29,607 bases of DNA from the NCBI GenBank assembly GCA_963738325.1, contig CAVTWD010000020.1:1-29607 (forward strand), in the 5' to 3' direction. Numbering within the stretch: the first letter of the stretch is position 1; every line of letters starts with the position of its first letter. This document shows, in pieces, positions 1 to 7,504 of the stretch. A model generated the notes under the pieces. That model saw only the letters and a list, made by a program, of their open reading frames with translations. It was not told the DNA's origin and did not search any database. The stretch comes from CAVTWD01 sp963738325. GTDB taxonomy: Bacteria > Actinomycetota > Acidimicrobiia > Acidimicrobiales > Ilumatobacteraceae. The position numbers and the translations under genes were made by a program.

Positions 1-17
1 TCACCCGCATATCGTGA
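1..17 (-). mobile_element. End of a further dual-recombinase (Tn554-like) element
   Basis: Read on the minus strand, the first bases of the window are TCACGATATGCGGGTGA. This matches the left end of the complete outer element at 19500-19516 base for base, so the window opens just inside another copy whose body lies beyond the left edge. It directly follows the TGG codon of the IS3 orfB, in the same orientation relative to the transposase as the copy at 19499. Only the terminus is visible, so the content of this copy is unknown. Confidence 0.75.
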
Positions 18-845
18 CCACGACACCCACGCGAAGGTGGCGGGCTCGAGGTCGTCGAGTCCCCGCCACGGTCGCCGTTGGCGGCGATCGCCGCGGGGTT
101 GCGGTGCAGTTCGGCCTTGAACAACCCGATCGTCGTCTCCGCCATCGCGTTGTCGAAGCTGTCGGCCACGGTGCCGATAGGGCGCGGCGCCGATCTCGGC
201 GAGCCGGTCGGTGTAGGTGATCGACGTGTATTGACTGCCGGCGTCGGAGTGACAGATCAAGCCGTCCAACAGGACGTGACGGCGGGTCCAGGTGGCCATG
301 TTCAACGCGTCGAGGACAAGACGGTGTGCATGCTGCGGGCGGCTTTCCAGCCGACGATCCGGCGGGAGAACACGTCCACGAGGAAGGCGACAGAGACGAT
401 CCCCGACCACGTCGAGCAGTAGGTGAAGTCGGCAACCCACAGGCGATCGGGTCGATCGGCCGTGAACTTCCGCTTCACGAGATCAGGGGCGCGGACATGG
501 TAGGGATCGGCCCGCGTGGTGAAGCGCTTCTTGGCCCTCGTGGCACCCCGGGTGCCGGCTCGGCGCATCAGCCGGGCGACCTGGTCCCGGCCGACGTCCA
601 GCCCGGCGCTGCGTGCGGCCTTGGTCAGCTTGCGGCGTCCGTAGACCGAGTAGTTCTTCACGAACAGCGCACCAGCAACGGAATGAGCACGGCGTCGGAG
701 CGCCCACGCCGAATGCGGGCGAGCCTTGGCGGAGTAATAGGTGGAGGGGGCGACCTGCAAGGTTTGACAGATCGGCTCGACCCCCCATGGCAGCCCACCG
801 GACTCCGCCGTCCGGTGGGCGTCGATGAAGGCGACTACTTCTTCG
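18..845 (-). pseudogene. IS3-family transposase orfB (DDE integrase core), frameshifted and interrupted
   Basis: This would be the catalytic DDE subunit of the IS3 transposase. Readable pieces in successive frames are a start-proximal part (VVAFIDAHRTAESGG, TLQVAPSTYYSAKARP), an HTH_21-like part (NYSVYGRRKLTKAARSAG), the first catalytic Asp in RLWVADFTY, the second in HSDAGSQYTS and the Glu region DNAMAETTIGLFKAEL. The frame shifts near 665-700, near 310-330, near 175-200 and near 60-75. The last host codon is the Trp of FAWVSW, after which sequence belonging to the other element begins. In intact relatives that Trp is followed by Phe/Tyr-Asn and then RxxH. The start near 845 is uncertain because IS3 orfB is normally made by a programmed -1 shift from orfA. 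Confidence 0.8.
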
Positions 846-1169
846 GTCGACCGTCGAGCTCGGTCGCAAAGGAAACCGACGCGGCCTTCAGGATGTCATT
901 CGCCCGACGGAGCTCGCGGACCTCCCGCTCCAGCTCGGCGATGCGCTGCGCGTCGGCGCTCGACGTGCCCGGCCGGTTGCCAGCGTCGATCTCGGCCTGG
1001 GCGAGCCGCCCCGCAGGGACTCAACGCCCACGCCGAGTTGGCGGGCGATCCGAGGTACCACACCGAAGGTCTGACCGCCCTGTTCGGCGATCGCGTCCCG
1101 GGCCATGCGCACCGCCCGCTCCTTCAGCTCGGGCGGGTACCGCTTCTGTGACACGTGTGTCGCTCCCAT
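835..1169 (-). pseudogene. IS3-family transposase orfA, frameshifted
   Basis: This is the DNA-binding subunit of an IS3 transposase. It starts MGATHVSQKRYPPELKERAV, a typical IS3 orfA N-terminus leading into the HTH (RIARQLGVGVESLR). Near 1005-1015 a base is missing and the frame changes. The continuation reads QAEIDAGNRPG, then ELEREVRELRRANDILK, the leucine-zipper end of orfA, and stops at TAG (835-837). It partners the orfB immediately downstream. Family assignment is firm and the broken state is read directly. Confidence 0.85.
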
Positions 1170-1223
1170 GCTCCATCCTCACTTCCAAGGTATGGAGCCT
1201 CCGCGGATCCCCAGGCCGGTTCA

Positions 1224-1466
1224 ATCAAACGAGATCACCGGCCGGCCCGCCGCCTCGGCCAAACCCCGGACCGTGTCAGCGATCCGGGCGGTGGTCCACT
1301 TGGCGTACGGGGTGAAGTCCTTCAACGCCACCCCTTGGGTCCACAAGAAGCACTTGGCCCCGTTCTGTTTGTAGAGCGCGGCGAGGCGGCCCTTGAAGAT
1401 CATCCGGTCGAACATCGCCAAACTGCCGGTGATCCGGTCCCGATGCAGATCCTCGAACACACCCAT
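1224..1466 (-). pseudogene. N-terminal 81 codons of an uncharacterised gene, cut by the IS3 element
   Basis: Only the first 81 codons remain (MGVFEDLHRDRITGSLAMFD to GRPVISFD). A strong GGAGGTG ribosome site sits seven bases before the ATG. The stop codon is supplied by the TGA at the tip of the IS3 element, so the rest of the gene should lie beyond the other IS end, outside the window. From memory, the sequence resembles the start of a family of roughly 450-residue uncharacterised proteins (FDRMIF, GVALKDF, AGRPVI) that occur in several copies per genome; their function is unknown to me. The fragment is in frame throughout, so truncation is recent relative to the decay seen in the IS itself. 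Confidence 0.7.
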
Positions 1467-1928
1467 CGTTCACCTCCGCGCCGACGCCAAACGCGAAGTC
1501 TCCCGCCGCCAGACGTGAGCGCACAGGGCCGGCTTTGCCGGCCCGGCCCCGACGTGCCCACCACCGGCGACGCCCATCGGTTGCGGCCGAGCGAAGCGCA
1601 GCGAGCGCGGCTGCGGTAGGAGATATCCGGGCGACGGTGTTCTCGGGCGCGCGTTTGAGCCGGTCTCGCGTGCGTCGAGAAACATCGTCGAGAGTCGTGT
1701 CGACTTTGCGTGCGATGCGCGGTGACCAAGAACAGTCGCGAGGTGCTGGGGAAGCCTTCGAGCTCGTGTTCGCCCCGGGTCGTTGAACGTGATCGGCGCG
1801 ACGGCGACGAGACCCACGACGGAGCTCGAGAGCCATACTGACTGGGCCAGCGAGTACGTGATCGGGCTGACCATCGTCTGGACGCCACAACGCCCACGTC
1901 GACGACGCGTCAGGCATCCGGATCGAGG
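1467..1928. other. Gene-free stretch with one perfect hairpin
   Basis: No reading frame here has recognisable conserved sequence. Open frames on the minus strand (for example 1470-1874) have low-complexity Arg/Ser-rich translations typical of GC-rich non-coding DNA. The stretch should contain the promoter of the truncated gene ending at 1224. At 1526-1544 there is a perfect 8-bp stem, GGGCCGGC/GCCGGCCC, with a TTT loop. It lies about 60 bases upstream of the ATG at 1466 and could be an attenuator or a small palindromic repeat. Confidence 0.4.
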
Positions 1929-1968
1929 CGATCGGCGGCGTCGGGGAAAGACCCCGCGCCGCCGATCG
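1929..1968 (-). terminator. Strong GC hairpin after the diiron gene
   Basis: The arms CGATCGGCGGCG-T-CGGGG (1929-1946) and CCCCG-CGCCGCCGATCG (1952-1968) pair over 17 bp with one bulged base and an AAAGA loop. The hairpin sits 57 bases beyond the stop codon at 2026. There is no T-run, which is common for high-GC terminators. It most likely ends transcription of the minus-strand genes 2026-3977 and could act in both directions. Confidence 0.6.
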
Positions 1969-2025
1969 TCGGCGTGGCCCGAACACGAGCGCGCGTTTTC
2001 GGTGACAACCTCCGAGCCGAGATGG

Positions 2026-2943
2026 TCAGGCCGACAGCGCCTCGGCGGCCAGGTCGAGCTTGGCGCGGCCGTCGTGGGTCACGGCATCCACGACCTCGAG
2101 GAATCTGGGGTGCTCGAGGCCCGAGACGAGGAACGTCCAGCGGTAGGCGCGCTGTTGCGCGACGCGGATCTCGTCACGCTCGTCCGCGCTGAACGCACGC
2201 GCGGACGCTCGCTCAAGCGCGTCGATATCGAGCTCGAGCTGCTGCGCGAGCAGCCCATCGATCGCCGTTCCGAGCTGCCGGAGCTCGTCGATCGCCGACT
2301 CGCGCTCGGCCTCGGAGGCTTCGGACGCGACCTCGGCAATCAGAAGCGAATCGACCTTGGCGTGTCGTGACTCGTCGATCCAGTGATACTTGAGCAGGTC
2401 GCGGAACAGCGGGTCGAGCTGTTGGTCATCGCGGACGTGTTCGACGTAGTGGAGCTGGACGAACCACTCGATTGCGCTCGTGAGTAGCAGCGCGGTCAGC
2501 GGTGAGGTGATCAACACGGCCTCGGCGACGGCTTCGCGACCGCCGACGAGCTCGGACGGCGTGCCGAATCCCGCCGCGAACTGTTCGCATGCCCGACGCA
2601 TCATTTCCTGGTGCTTCAGCTCCTCTTCCGCGAAGCGCAACAGCGACCACAGTCGGGTTTCGTCGCCGTAGACGTCGCGAGTCGCGTTTTCGAGCACCAT
2701 CGGGACGATGAACTCCTCGACGAACGCGAACAGGTGGCAGTAGCTGTTGCCCCGGATCTGGTTGAGCTTCAACTTCTCATCGCTGTCGAGGAACGCGATC
2801 GAGTTGACTCCGGCAATGCGCTCGGGCAGGAATCGCTTGGTGAAATCGAACGTCCGTCCCTTGAACACGTCGTCAACCGTCCACGAGTGGTGGAGCGAGC
2901 CGTCGAGCGCGCGGGCATAGTCGTAATCCACGGTCAAGACCAT
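2026..2943 (-). CDS. Ferritin-like diiron protein (AurF-type oxygenase-like)
   Basis: This is a 305-aa predicted cytosolic helical protein with the carboxylate/His pattern of non-haem diiron enzymes. Visible candidate ligands are FVEEF (E76/E77), EEELKHQEMM (E106-108, H111), AIEWFVQLHYVEH in the middle, and HWIDESRHAK near residue 193. This order resembles the AurF N-oxygenase and long-chain ferritin-like families; the substrate cannot be told. The start is the ATG at 2943, preceded by AAGGAGA, although the frame stays open upstream to 3021. It lies 43 bases downstream of a small secreted-protein gene that shares its leader sequence, so the two probably form one transcript, closed by the hairpin at 1929-1968. 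Diiron class is fairly secure; the reaction is unknown. Confidence 0.7.
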   Translation of the reverse strand: MVLTVDYDYARALDGSLHHSWTVDDVFKGRTFDFTKRFLPERIAGVNSIAFLDSDEKLKLNQIRGNSYCHLFAFVEEFIVPMVLENATRDVYGDETRLWSLLRFAEEELKHQEMMRRACEQFAAGFGTPSELVGGREAVAEAVLITSPLTALLLTSAIEWFVQLHYVEHVRDDQQLDPLFRDLLKYHWIDESRHAKVDSLLIAEVASEASEAERESAIDELRQLGTAIDGLLAQQLELDIDALERASARAFSADERDEIRVAQQRAYRWTFLVSGLEHPRFLEVVDAVTHDGRAKLDLAAEALSA

Positions 2944-2986
2944 GATCAGTTCTCCTTGTCTGGGTCGGTATTCGGGTGTGGACTCG

Positions 2987-3217
2987 TCAGTTGCAGACGA
3001 TGTCCGCGATGGCTTGGACATCCTTCACGGACGTACCGAAGTCCTTGTGGAGCTGACCGGGCGCCATGTCACTGGTGCTCTCGTATGACAGCCAGACGCC
3101 GTGACAGTTCGTGCCGTTCGCGTTCGGCGGCGCGGCGCCGAATGCAGGCGAGGTCATCAGGGCCCCGCCGATCGTCGTGGCCAACGCGAACGCGGCGATC
3201 TTGCTCTTGAAGCGCAT
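2987..3217 (-). CDS. Small secreted protein, unknown function
   Basis: This 76-aa protein starts at the ATG at 3217 behind an AAGGAAGGA ribosome site. It has a clear Sec signal peptide: the basic start MRFKSK, the hydrophobic AAFALATTIGGALMT, and an SPAFGA-A cleavage site at about residue 28. The mature part is about 48 residues with two cysteines (NCHGVW and the penultimate Cys in IVCN), which could form one disulfide outside the cytoplasm. I do not recognise the family. The 20-odd bases before its start and those before the next gene at 2943 are near copies (CCCAGACAAGGA followed by GGAACT or GAACT), suggesting a duplicated translation leader. Confidence 0.65.
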   Translation of the reverse strand: MRFKSKIAAFALATTIGGALMTSPAFGAAPPNANGTNCHGVWLSYESTSDMAPGQLHKDFGTSVKDVQAIADIVCN

Positions 3218-3257
3218 GGTAGTTCCTTCCTTGTCTGGGTTTGTCTTGGGGTACTGC

Positions 3258-3575
3258 TTAGGTTCGAGTGAGTGCCGTGACGAGCCACAGTGCGGGCAGG
3301 CCCGCGATGATCGCGGCATGGGGCAAGCGTGTTCGCCGCGTTGCGACGATCGCGGCTACCAGTGCGACCGCCGGAGCAATCGCTGTCCGGGCGAGCGCGA
3401 TATGCGACGCGAACACGTCCGTCGCCAGCGCGGCAAAGGACACCGGAATCTCGTAGCGGGCGGCGCGCTCGATCAGCGGCGGCACGGCGCCGGTCCGCGC
3501 GGTGAGCACGCGCATGCTGTTGCGCAGCAAGTAGCTCCCGAAGCCGACCGCGATGACCACGAGGTACACGCTCAT
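3258..3575 (-). CDS. azlD: AzlD-like branched-chain amino acid exporter subunit
   Basis: This 105-aa membrane protein is the size of AzlD, the small partner of the AzlCD exporter for branched-chain amino acids and analogues. It has several hydrophobic helices (MSVYLVVIAVGFGSYLLRN, then SFAALATDVFASHIAL, PAVALVAAIVAT and AAIIAGLPALWLVTAL). Conserved features are the YLLR near residue 15 and the AAR-E-IPVSFAALA region. The ATG overlaps the azlC stop by ATGA, as in typical azlCD operons. Because azlC is broken, the exporter is probably not functional as encoded here. Confidence 0.75.
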   Translation of the reverse strand: MSVYLVVIAVGFGSYLLRNSMRVLTARTGAVPPLIERAARYEIPVSFAALATDVFASHIALARTAIAPAVALVAAIVATRRTRLPHAAIIAGLPALWLVTALTRT

Positions 3576-3977
3576 CGCGCTCCGTCTCCGGTCTTGATCG
3601 CGACGAGCGTGCCGCCCGTGATCGCGATCAGCGTCCCGAGATGCAGCGGCGCAGTGACGCTCTTCAGCGCGAGCACGACCGCGACCGTCACTGCGCGTCT
3701 GACCGTGCCGTCGTCCACGCGGTGCAGGAGCTGGCCCACCAGGGCGGCTGCGTGGCGGTCGAGCAGCTGGATGGTGACGGCCTGCGCGCTGGCCGAGCAT
3801 CAACGGGCCGGCAAGCCATCCCGCGCACGCGGGGATGTCGGCGCGCGCGGTGGTGACGCCGATCACCAGCCCGAGCGGAGCGATGCCGACGAGCCACGGC
3901 GCCATCGACCTCGTGCCGTCCCGCGCCGCACGGAATGCGGGTCGACCGCCTTGGGTGCGCTGCAACGACGTGTTCAT
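3572..3977 (-). pseudogene. azlC: AzlC-like permease, internally deleted and frameshifted
   Basis: AzlC is the large membrane subunit of the AzlCD exporter and is usually about 230 aa. Here the start is intact (MAPWLVGIAPLGLVIGVTT, then GWLAGPLML). A one-base shift follows near 3795, and the other frame continues AVTIQLLDRHAAAL. It then jumps directly to a C-terminal-like part (RRAVTVAVVLALKSVTAPLH, then GTLIAITGGTL). About 100 residues in the middle are missing compared with the family. The total length of 406 bases is one more than a multiple of three, agreeing with a single-base frame error on top of the deletion. It starts at the ATG at 3977. Confidence 0.7.
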
Positions 3978-4065
3978 ATGCCGTCAACGATGCGCTGAGG
4001 CGGCTCCGAGGGCTTGGAGACCGTGTGGAGAGAACGTGGAGACCGTCCCGACCAGACGGGAGCGC

Positions 4066-4484
4066 TCACACATCGGACGAGATGAACCGCTCCACTTCCT
4101 CGACGAAGACCTTCCACGCGGGTTCGTCACCCAGGAGGATGTGATTGTGGCTCTCGAGCGGCACGAAGGTCGCCCGCGCGGTCAGGTCGGCGAACAGCTG
4201 CCCCTGCTCGATTGGTACGCGGCGGTCGCGGGTGGCGTGCAACACGAGCGTCGGCACAGTGACCGCGGGCGCAACCTCCGTCACGTCGATGTCCTGGGAC
4301 ATGCTCATCAGCCACTTTGCGTTAGGCCCCGACGCGTGCGTCTCTGCACCTCGACGAACGCCCCCCACTGCTCGGGCGAGCCCTCCGGCATGAGCTGCGA
4401 CGCGACCATCGACCCGAACGGCGAGTCTTCGCGTCCCCAACCGGTTTCGAGAAGTTCGAGCATGATCGCAGCGTTGCGCCCGCC
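4066..4484 (-). pseudogene. C-terminal remnant of an alpha/beta hydrolase
   Basis: Only the C-terminal third of an alpha/beta-fold hydrolase can be read. The first part is in one frame (MLELLETGWGREDSPFGSMV, then PEGSPEQWGAFVEVQRRT). A shift near 4345 leads into IDVTEVAPAVTVPTLVLHAT, then RDRRVPIEQG and SHNHILLGDEPAW. The catalytic Asp (ATRD) and His (SHNHIL) are present, but the nucleophile-elbow half is absent. The pattern resembles the hydrolase domain often linked to adenylate cyclase or LuxR proteins. The break at about 4484 lies just before the integrase gene, so integration of an island is a likely cause. Confidence 0.7.
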
Positions 4485-4536
4485 ACGGCGAGAAACCCGA
4501 CGTCTCCCCCCGTTACCGACCAGCCAAGCGGAGCAA

Positions 4537-5706
4537 GTGATCCGCGGGTCCATCGTCAAGAAGGGCGCCCGATGGTACGTCGTCGTCGAGGACCGAAACC
4601 CGGCGACCGGCCGCCGAAAGCGTCGATGGCACTCCGGCTACCGAACGAAACGCGAGGCGCAGGCCGCGTGCAACGAGTTGCTGGCCTCGTTGCAACTCGG
4701 CGACTACATCGCCCCAAGTCGCCAGACGGTGGAGGACTTCGCGTCCGAGTGGTTGGAGGCGATCCGGGCCTCGATCCGCCCGTCCACGATGGACAAGTAC
4801 CGACGCGACCTCCGAACGCACGTCCTGCCGTACGTCGGCCATCTGCTACTGCCAAAGCTTGACGCGACCACGTTGAATCGGCTGTGGGCCACTCTCGCTG
4901 AGAGTGGAAGGCGACCCCGATCGCCTGCGGGATCGCCGTCGGGCCTATCGGCCAAGAGCATCGAGAACGTGGCGATGACAGTCCATCGAATGCTCAAGGA
5001 CGCCGTCCGCTGGGGACGGCTCGCCAGGAACGCAGCCGATGCCGCTGATCCTCCTCGCCGGTCTGTCGACGGCGTTGAGATCCAGGCCTGGGACGCCGAG
5101 ACGCTCCGTCGGTTCCTCGACGTCTGCCGGACCGCCGATGATCCGCTCTATTCGTCGTGGGTCTTCCTCGCCACAACCGGCCTCCGCCGCGGCGAGGCGC
5201 TCGGACTCCATTGGAGCGACCTCGATCTCGACGCCGGTCGGGCCCGCATCACGCACACCCTCGGCTCGATCAGTTGGCACGTCGTCGCGGGCCAACCCAA
5301 GACAGCCGCCGGCAGGCGACCGATCGCCCTGGACCCGATCACCATCGGCGTGCTCCGTGATCACCGGAAGCGGATGCTCGAACAGCGCCTCTTGGTCGGT
5401 ACCGCATTCGTCGATCAGGACTTCGTCTTCTGCGAGCCCGATGGCAACCCGCTGCACCCCGAGCGGGTGTATCAGGCGTTCAAGCGGCGAGTGCGGACCT
5501 ACGACGTTCCTTACCTCTCCCCACATGGCCTGCGACACACGTGGGCCACGATTGCTCTCGCGAACGGTGTGCACCCCAGGGTGGTCCAGGAGCGGTTGGG
5601 CCACGCCCACATCTCGGTCACGCTCCAGACCTACTCGCATGTCCAGCCGACGATGCATGACAACGCGGCAGCGCTCGTGGCCGGCCTCATCATGCCGACG
5701 GTCTGA
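4537..5706 (+). CDS. Phage-type tyrosine integrase
   Basis: This 389-aa site-specific recombinase starts at GTG 4537 (VIRGSIVKKGARWYVVVEDR), with GGAG just before it. The N-terminus is an arm-binding AP2-like integrase domain (GRRKRRWHSGYRTKREAQAA). The core-binding SAM-like domain follows (TVEDFASEWLEAIRASIRPS). The catalytic domain has Arg in TTGLRRGEALGL, HGLRHTWA, LGHAHI and the nucleophile Tyr in TLQTYSHV, so all key residues are present. The frame is intact, unlike most neighbours. It is unrelated in architecture to the transposon recombinases further right, and probably drives integration and excision of an island at the tmRNA-like site at 6245-6267. The long open frame upstream of 4537 overlaps other genes and is not believed. 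Confidence 0.9.
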   Translation: MIRGSIVKKGARWYVVVEDRNPATGRRKRRWHSGYRTKREAQAACNELLASLQLGDYIAPSRQTVEDFASEWLEAIRASIRPSTMDKYRRDLRTHVLPYVGHLLLPKLDATTLNRLWATLAESGRRPRSPAGSPSGLSAKSIENVAMTVHRMLKDAVRWGRLARNAADAADPPRRSVDGVEIQAWDAETLRRFLDVCRTADDPLYSSWVFLATTGLRRGEALGLHWSDLDLDAGRARITHTLGSISWHVVAGQPKTAAGRRPIALDPITIGVLRDHRKRMLEQRLLVGTAFVDQDFVFCEPDGNPLHPERVYQAFKRRVRTYDVPYLSPHGLRHTWATIALANGVHPRVVQERLGHAHISVTLQTYSHVQPTMHDNAAALVAGLIMPTV

Positions 5707-5710
5707 AGAC

Positions 5711-6178
5711 ATGGCGCCCGCCGGTCAACCCATCGTGCCGCTCATCCGAGTCGAGGAACCACCGCAGGACGCCGTCGTCGTCATCCGTGGTGGTCCGATC
5801 GCAGCTGCCAAGCTCGTCGAGCAACCACGGCGCCAGCAAGCCGTGTTCACCGACCGGGGCGAACCGATGGTCGCCGTCAGCGTCGATCTCACGATCGAAG
5901 GATGGACCATCGAGCGCGTCCTTCTAGAGCGCATGTGGTCCACGTCGAGATACGCCACCACGAGAGTCGGACGACTGCGCCGGGCCGGATACGAGCTCGT
6001 TGCCACCGGGGCATCACCTCACTGCAGCGTCCTCCTGCTGGAGGCGACGGAGCAGGCGGCGGACGATTTCCTGTCCCACTTTGGGCCTACGCTGGACAAC
6101 GTTCAGGCAGCGCAGGAGATGACCGTGCCCTCCCGATCGATCGAGATCGACGCGGAGTCGGAAAAAACGCGAGGGTAG
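5711..6178 (+). CDS. Uncharacterised 155-aa protein downstream of the integrase
   Basis: The ATG at 5711 lies four bases after the integrase stop, so the two are probably cotranscribed. The protein has an N-terminal segment DAVVVIRGGPIAAAKLVEQP, a middle part with EPMVAVSVDLTIEGWTIERV and RVGRLRRAGYELVATG, and a polar tail. There is no signal peptide or membrane segment. From memory, similar small actinobacterial proteins (VIRGGP, then TVGRLRRAGF) occur beside mobile-element genes, but I know no function. It could be an island accessory factor or part of a toxin-antitoxin pair, neither of which can be shown from this sequence. Confidence 0.6.
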   Translation: MAPAGQPIVPLIRVEEPPQDAVVVIRGGPIAAAKLVEQPRRQQAVFTDRGEPMVAVSVDLTIEGWTIERVLLERMWSTSRYATTRVGRLRRAGYELVATGASPHCSVLLLEATEQAADDFLSHFGPTLDNVQAAQEMTVPSRSIEIDAESEKTRG

Positions 6179-6244
6179 AAAGAATGGTAGAAGTCTGGGG
6201 TTATCCACAGCCCAAAAGTGCCATCTACCTGCGGAAACACGTTG

Positions 6245-6267
6245 TGGAGCTGGGGGGAATCGAACTC
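6245..6267 (-). other. Fragment resembling a tmRNA (ssrA) 3' end; probable island att site
   Basis: On the minus strand the sequence runs GAGTTCGATTCCCCCCAGCT then CCA, the form of a T-loop, T-stem 3' side and acceptor end of tmRNA (TTCGATTC followed by CAGCTCCA). The bases before the T-loop do not pair with the CCCCC half, and no matching 5' end (GGGGCTG) is visible, so this is a fragment and not a gene. Tyrosine integrases commonly use tRNA or tmRNA 3' ends, and an intact integrase lies 540 bases away. A tRNA 3' end with the same acceptor is the main alternative. The rest of 6179-6588 holds no recognisable gene. Confidence 0.5.
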
Positions 6268-6588
6268 GCCGGAGTTCGTGCTCGCCGCTGGCGGCTCTGC
6301 ATGCGTACTGCCGCCTACCTGCGCTTTCGCGTCGTGAGGCTGTCGGCGCGTGCCGCCGCATGCCGGCCGCTGATCGGGATTTTGTGACCACGATGTGACC
6401 ACGGCCGTTGGTCGCCTTCAAGGCACCGGCAGCTCCGGCGAGTCGGTTGAGCTCGTCGAGCAGAGCGCCTACGAATGCCGCATTGCCGACGGCGGGTGCC
6501 GCCGCTTGTTTGTGTTGGAGGACTCGCCGCCGCACGCGTCCCGGCGAACCAGCCCGGAATGTGCGCATGCTCGTCTTCCTTGCTGCAG

Positions 6589-7314
6589 CTACGGTCTCTG
6601 GAAGGACGACGCGCCAAGACGGGCCCCACGAGCCAAGTACGGATGTGCTGCGAGGACCTCTGGTAGCGGGCCGCGCCAGATGGGGCGCACGGCGTCGACG
6701 ATGGCGGGGTCCCAGTCGATTGCTCCGAATGGGGGTTGCGGTTCGTACTCGATGCCGCGCTGGATGAGCTTGGCCATGTCTTCGCCGACCAGTCGCGACG
6801 CGAGGCACAGGGCGCCGTCGATGCCCGCTGACACACCGGCGGTCGTGAGGAACTTGTCGTCTTCGACCCATCGCTGGTGGACGTACTTGGCGCCGAGCCC
6901 TTCGAGGATGTCGAAGTAGGCCCAATGGGTCGTGGCGGGCCGGTCGTCGAGCAATCCGGCGGAGGCGAGGATGAGCGCTCCCGTGCAGACCGACATCACG
7001 ATCTCAGCGCTCGATGCGGCGCCGATGACGTAGTCAATCAACCTGCGATTTCCGCACGCCGCGAGGGTGGGCTCGCCACCGCCGGGAACGACGATGGCGA
7101 ATGGGGACTCAGCGCCGTCGAAGACGTGGCTAGGTGCGAGCCTCACGACCGCGTCGGTCTGCACAACGTCGGGGCGCTCGGCGACGACGATGACCTCGAA
7201 CGTCGGGTCGATGAGCGAGAGCGGGGCGAGGACCTGGAGGGGCCCGATGAGGTCGAGAGGTGTGAGACCGGGATACAGCACGAAGGCGATCTGCTTCGTA
7301 TCGTTGGTCGGCAT
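6589..7314 (-). CDS. DJ-1/PfpI-family protein (isonitrile hydratase-like)
   Basis: This 241-aa member of the DJ-1/PfpI superfamily is most like isonitrile hydratase (InhA)-type enzymes, which add water to isonitriles to give N-formamides. Features are FVLYPGLTPLDLIGPLQVL at the start, the acidic residue in that PLDLIGP loop, PGGGEPTL, the nucleophile elbow MSVCTGALILASAGLL with Cys110, and TTHW shortly after. The ATG at 7314 is preceded by GAGGGAC; a second in-frame ATG at 7371 lacks support. It is the third of three paralogues in the window and the only one intact in both frame and nucleophile. A TGCAAG/CTTGCA dyad lies just upstream. Substrate is inferred only from family. Confidence 0.8.
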   Translation of the reverse strand: MPTNDTKQIAFVLYPGLTPLDLIGPLQVLAPLSLIDPTFEVIVVAERPDVVQTDAVVRLAPSHVFDGAESPFAIVVPGGGEPTLAACGNRRLIDYVIGAASSAEIVMSVCTGALILASAGLLDDRPATTHWAYFDILEGLGAKYVHQRWVEDDKFLTTAGVSAGIDGALCLASRLVGEDMAKLIQRGIEYEPQPPFGAIDWDPAIVDAVRPIWRGPLPEVLAAHPYLARGARLGASSFQRP

Positions 7315-7346
7315 AGGTCCCTCCTGTTCCGACAACCGTGCGGATT

Positions 7347-7370
7347 TGCAAGCAACGCCTGCGTCTTGCA
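7347..7370. promoter_or_regulatory. Inverted repeat upstream of a DJ-1/PfpI gene
   Basis: TGCAAG (7347-7352) and CTTGCA (7365-7370) form a perfect 6-bp dyad with a 12-base spacer. It starts 33 bases upstream of the ATG at 7314, in the 190-base gap after the FAD oxidoreductase. Position and symmetry suit an operator, but a 6-bp dyad can arise by chance. Confidence 0.3.
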
Positions 7371-7504
7371 TGGGCCTGTCATGGGGGTGGTGAACGTGGC
7401 GCCGGTCAGTCTCTGTCGCTGTTCACCGATGTGAAGGTGCGACGCGGCTAGAGGCGAAAGTCCCGCCTTCGGAAGCGACCGCCCGACGGAGCGGTCCACT
7501 TGCA

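Larger units (their letters stand above)
1..1223 (-). mobile_element. Degenerate IS3-family element, cut by the window edge
   Basis: This is an IS3-type element with an orfA (HTH plus leucine-rich region) and an orfB (DDE integrase core) on the minus strand. The upstream terminus reads TGAACCGGCCTGGGGATCC inward from 1223, the TGAACC-type end common in actinobacterial IS3 elements. The downstream end is not visible because another transposon interrupts orfB at the window start. Several single-base indels break both frames, so the element looks dead unless these are assembly errors. Confidence 0.85.

Noticed and set aside
1560..1620. GAGCGAAGCG/CAGCGAGCGCGG short repeats as a REP element
   Set aside because: Such runs are common in GC-rich intergenic DNA; there is only one instance and no clear stem.
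6245..6267. Complete tRNA or tmRNA gene
   Set aside because: Only the 3' end is present; the T-stem has no pairing half, and there is no D-arm, anticodon arm or 5' acceptor strand nearby.
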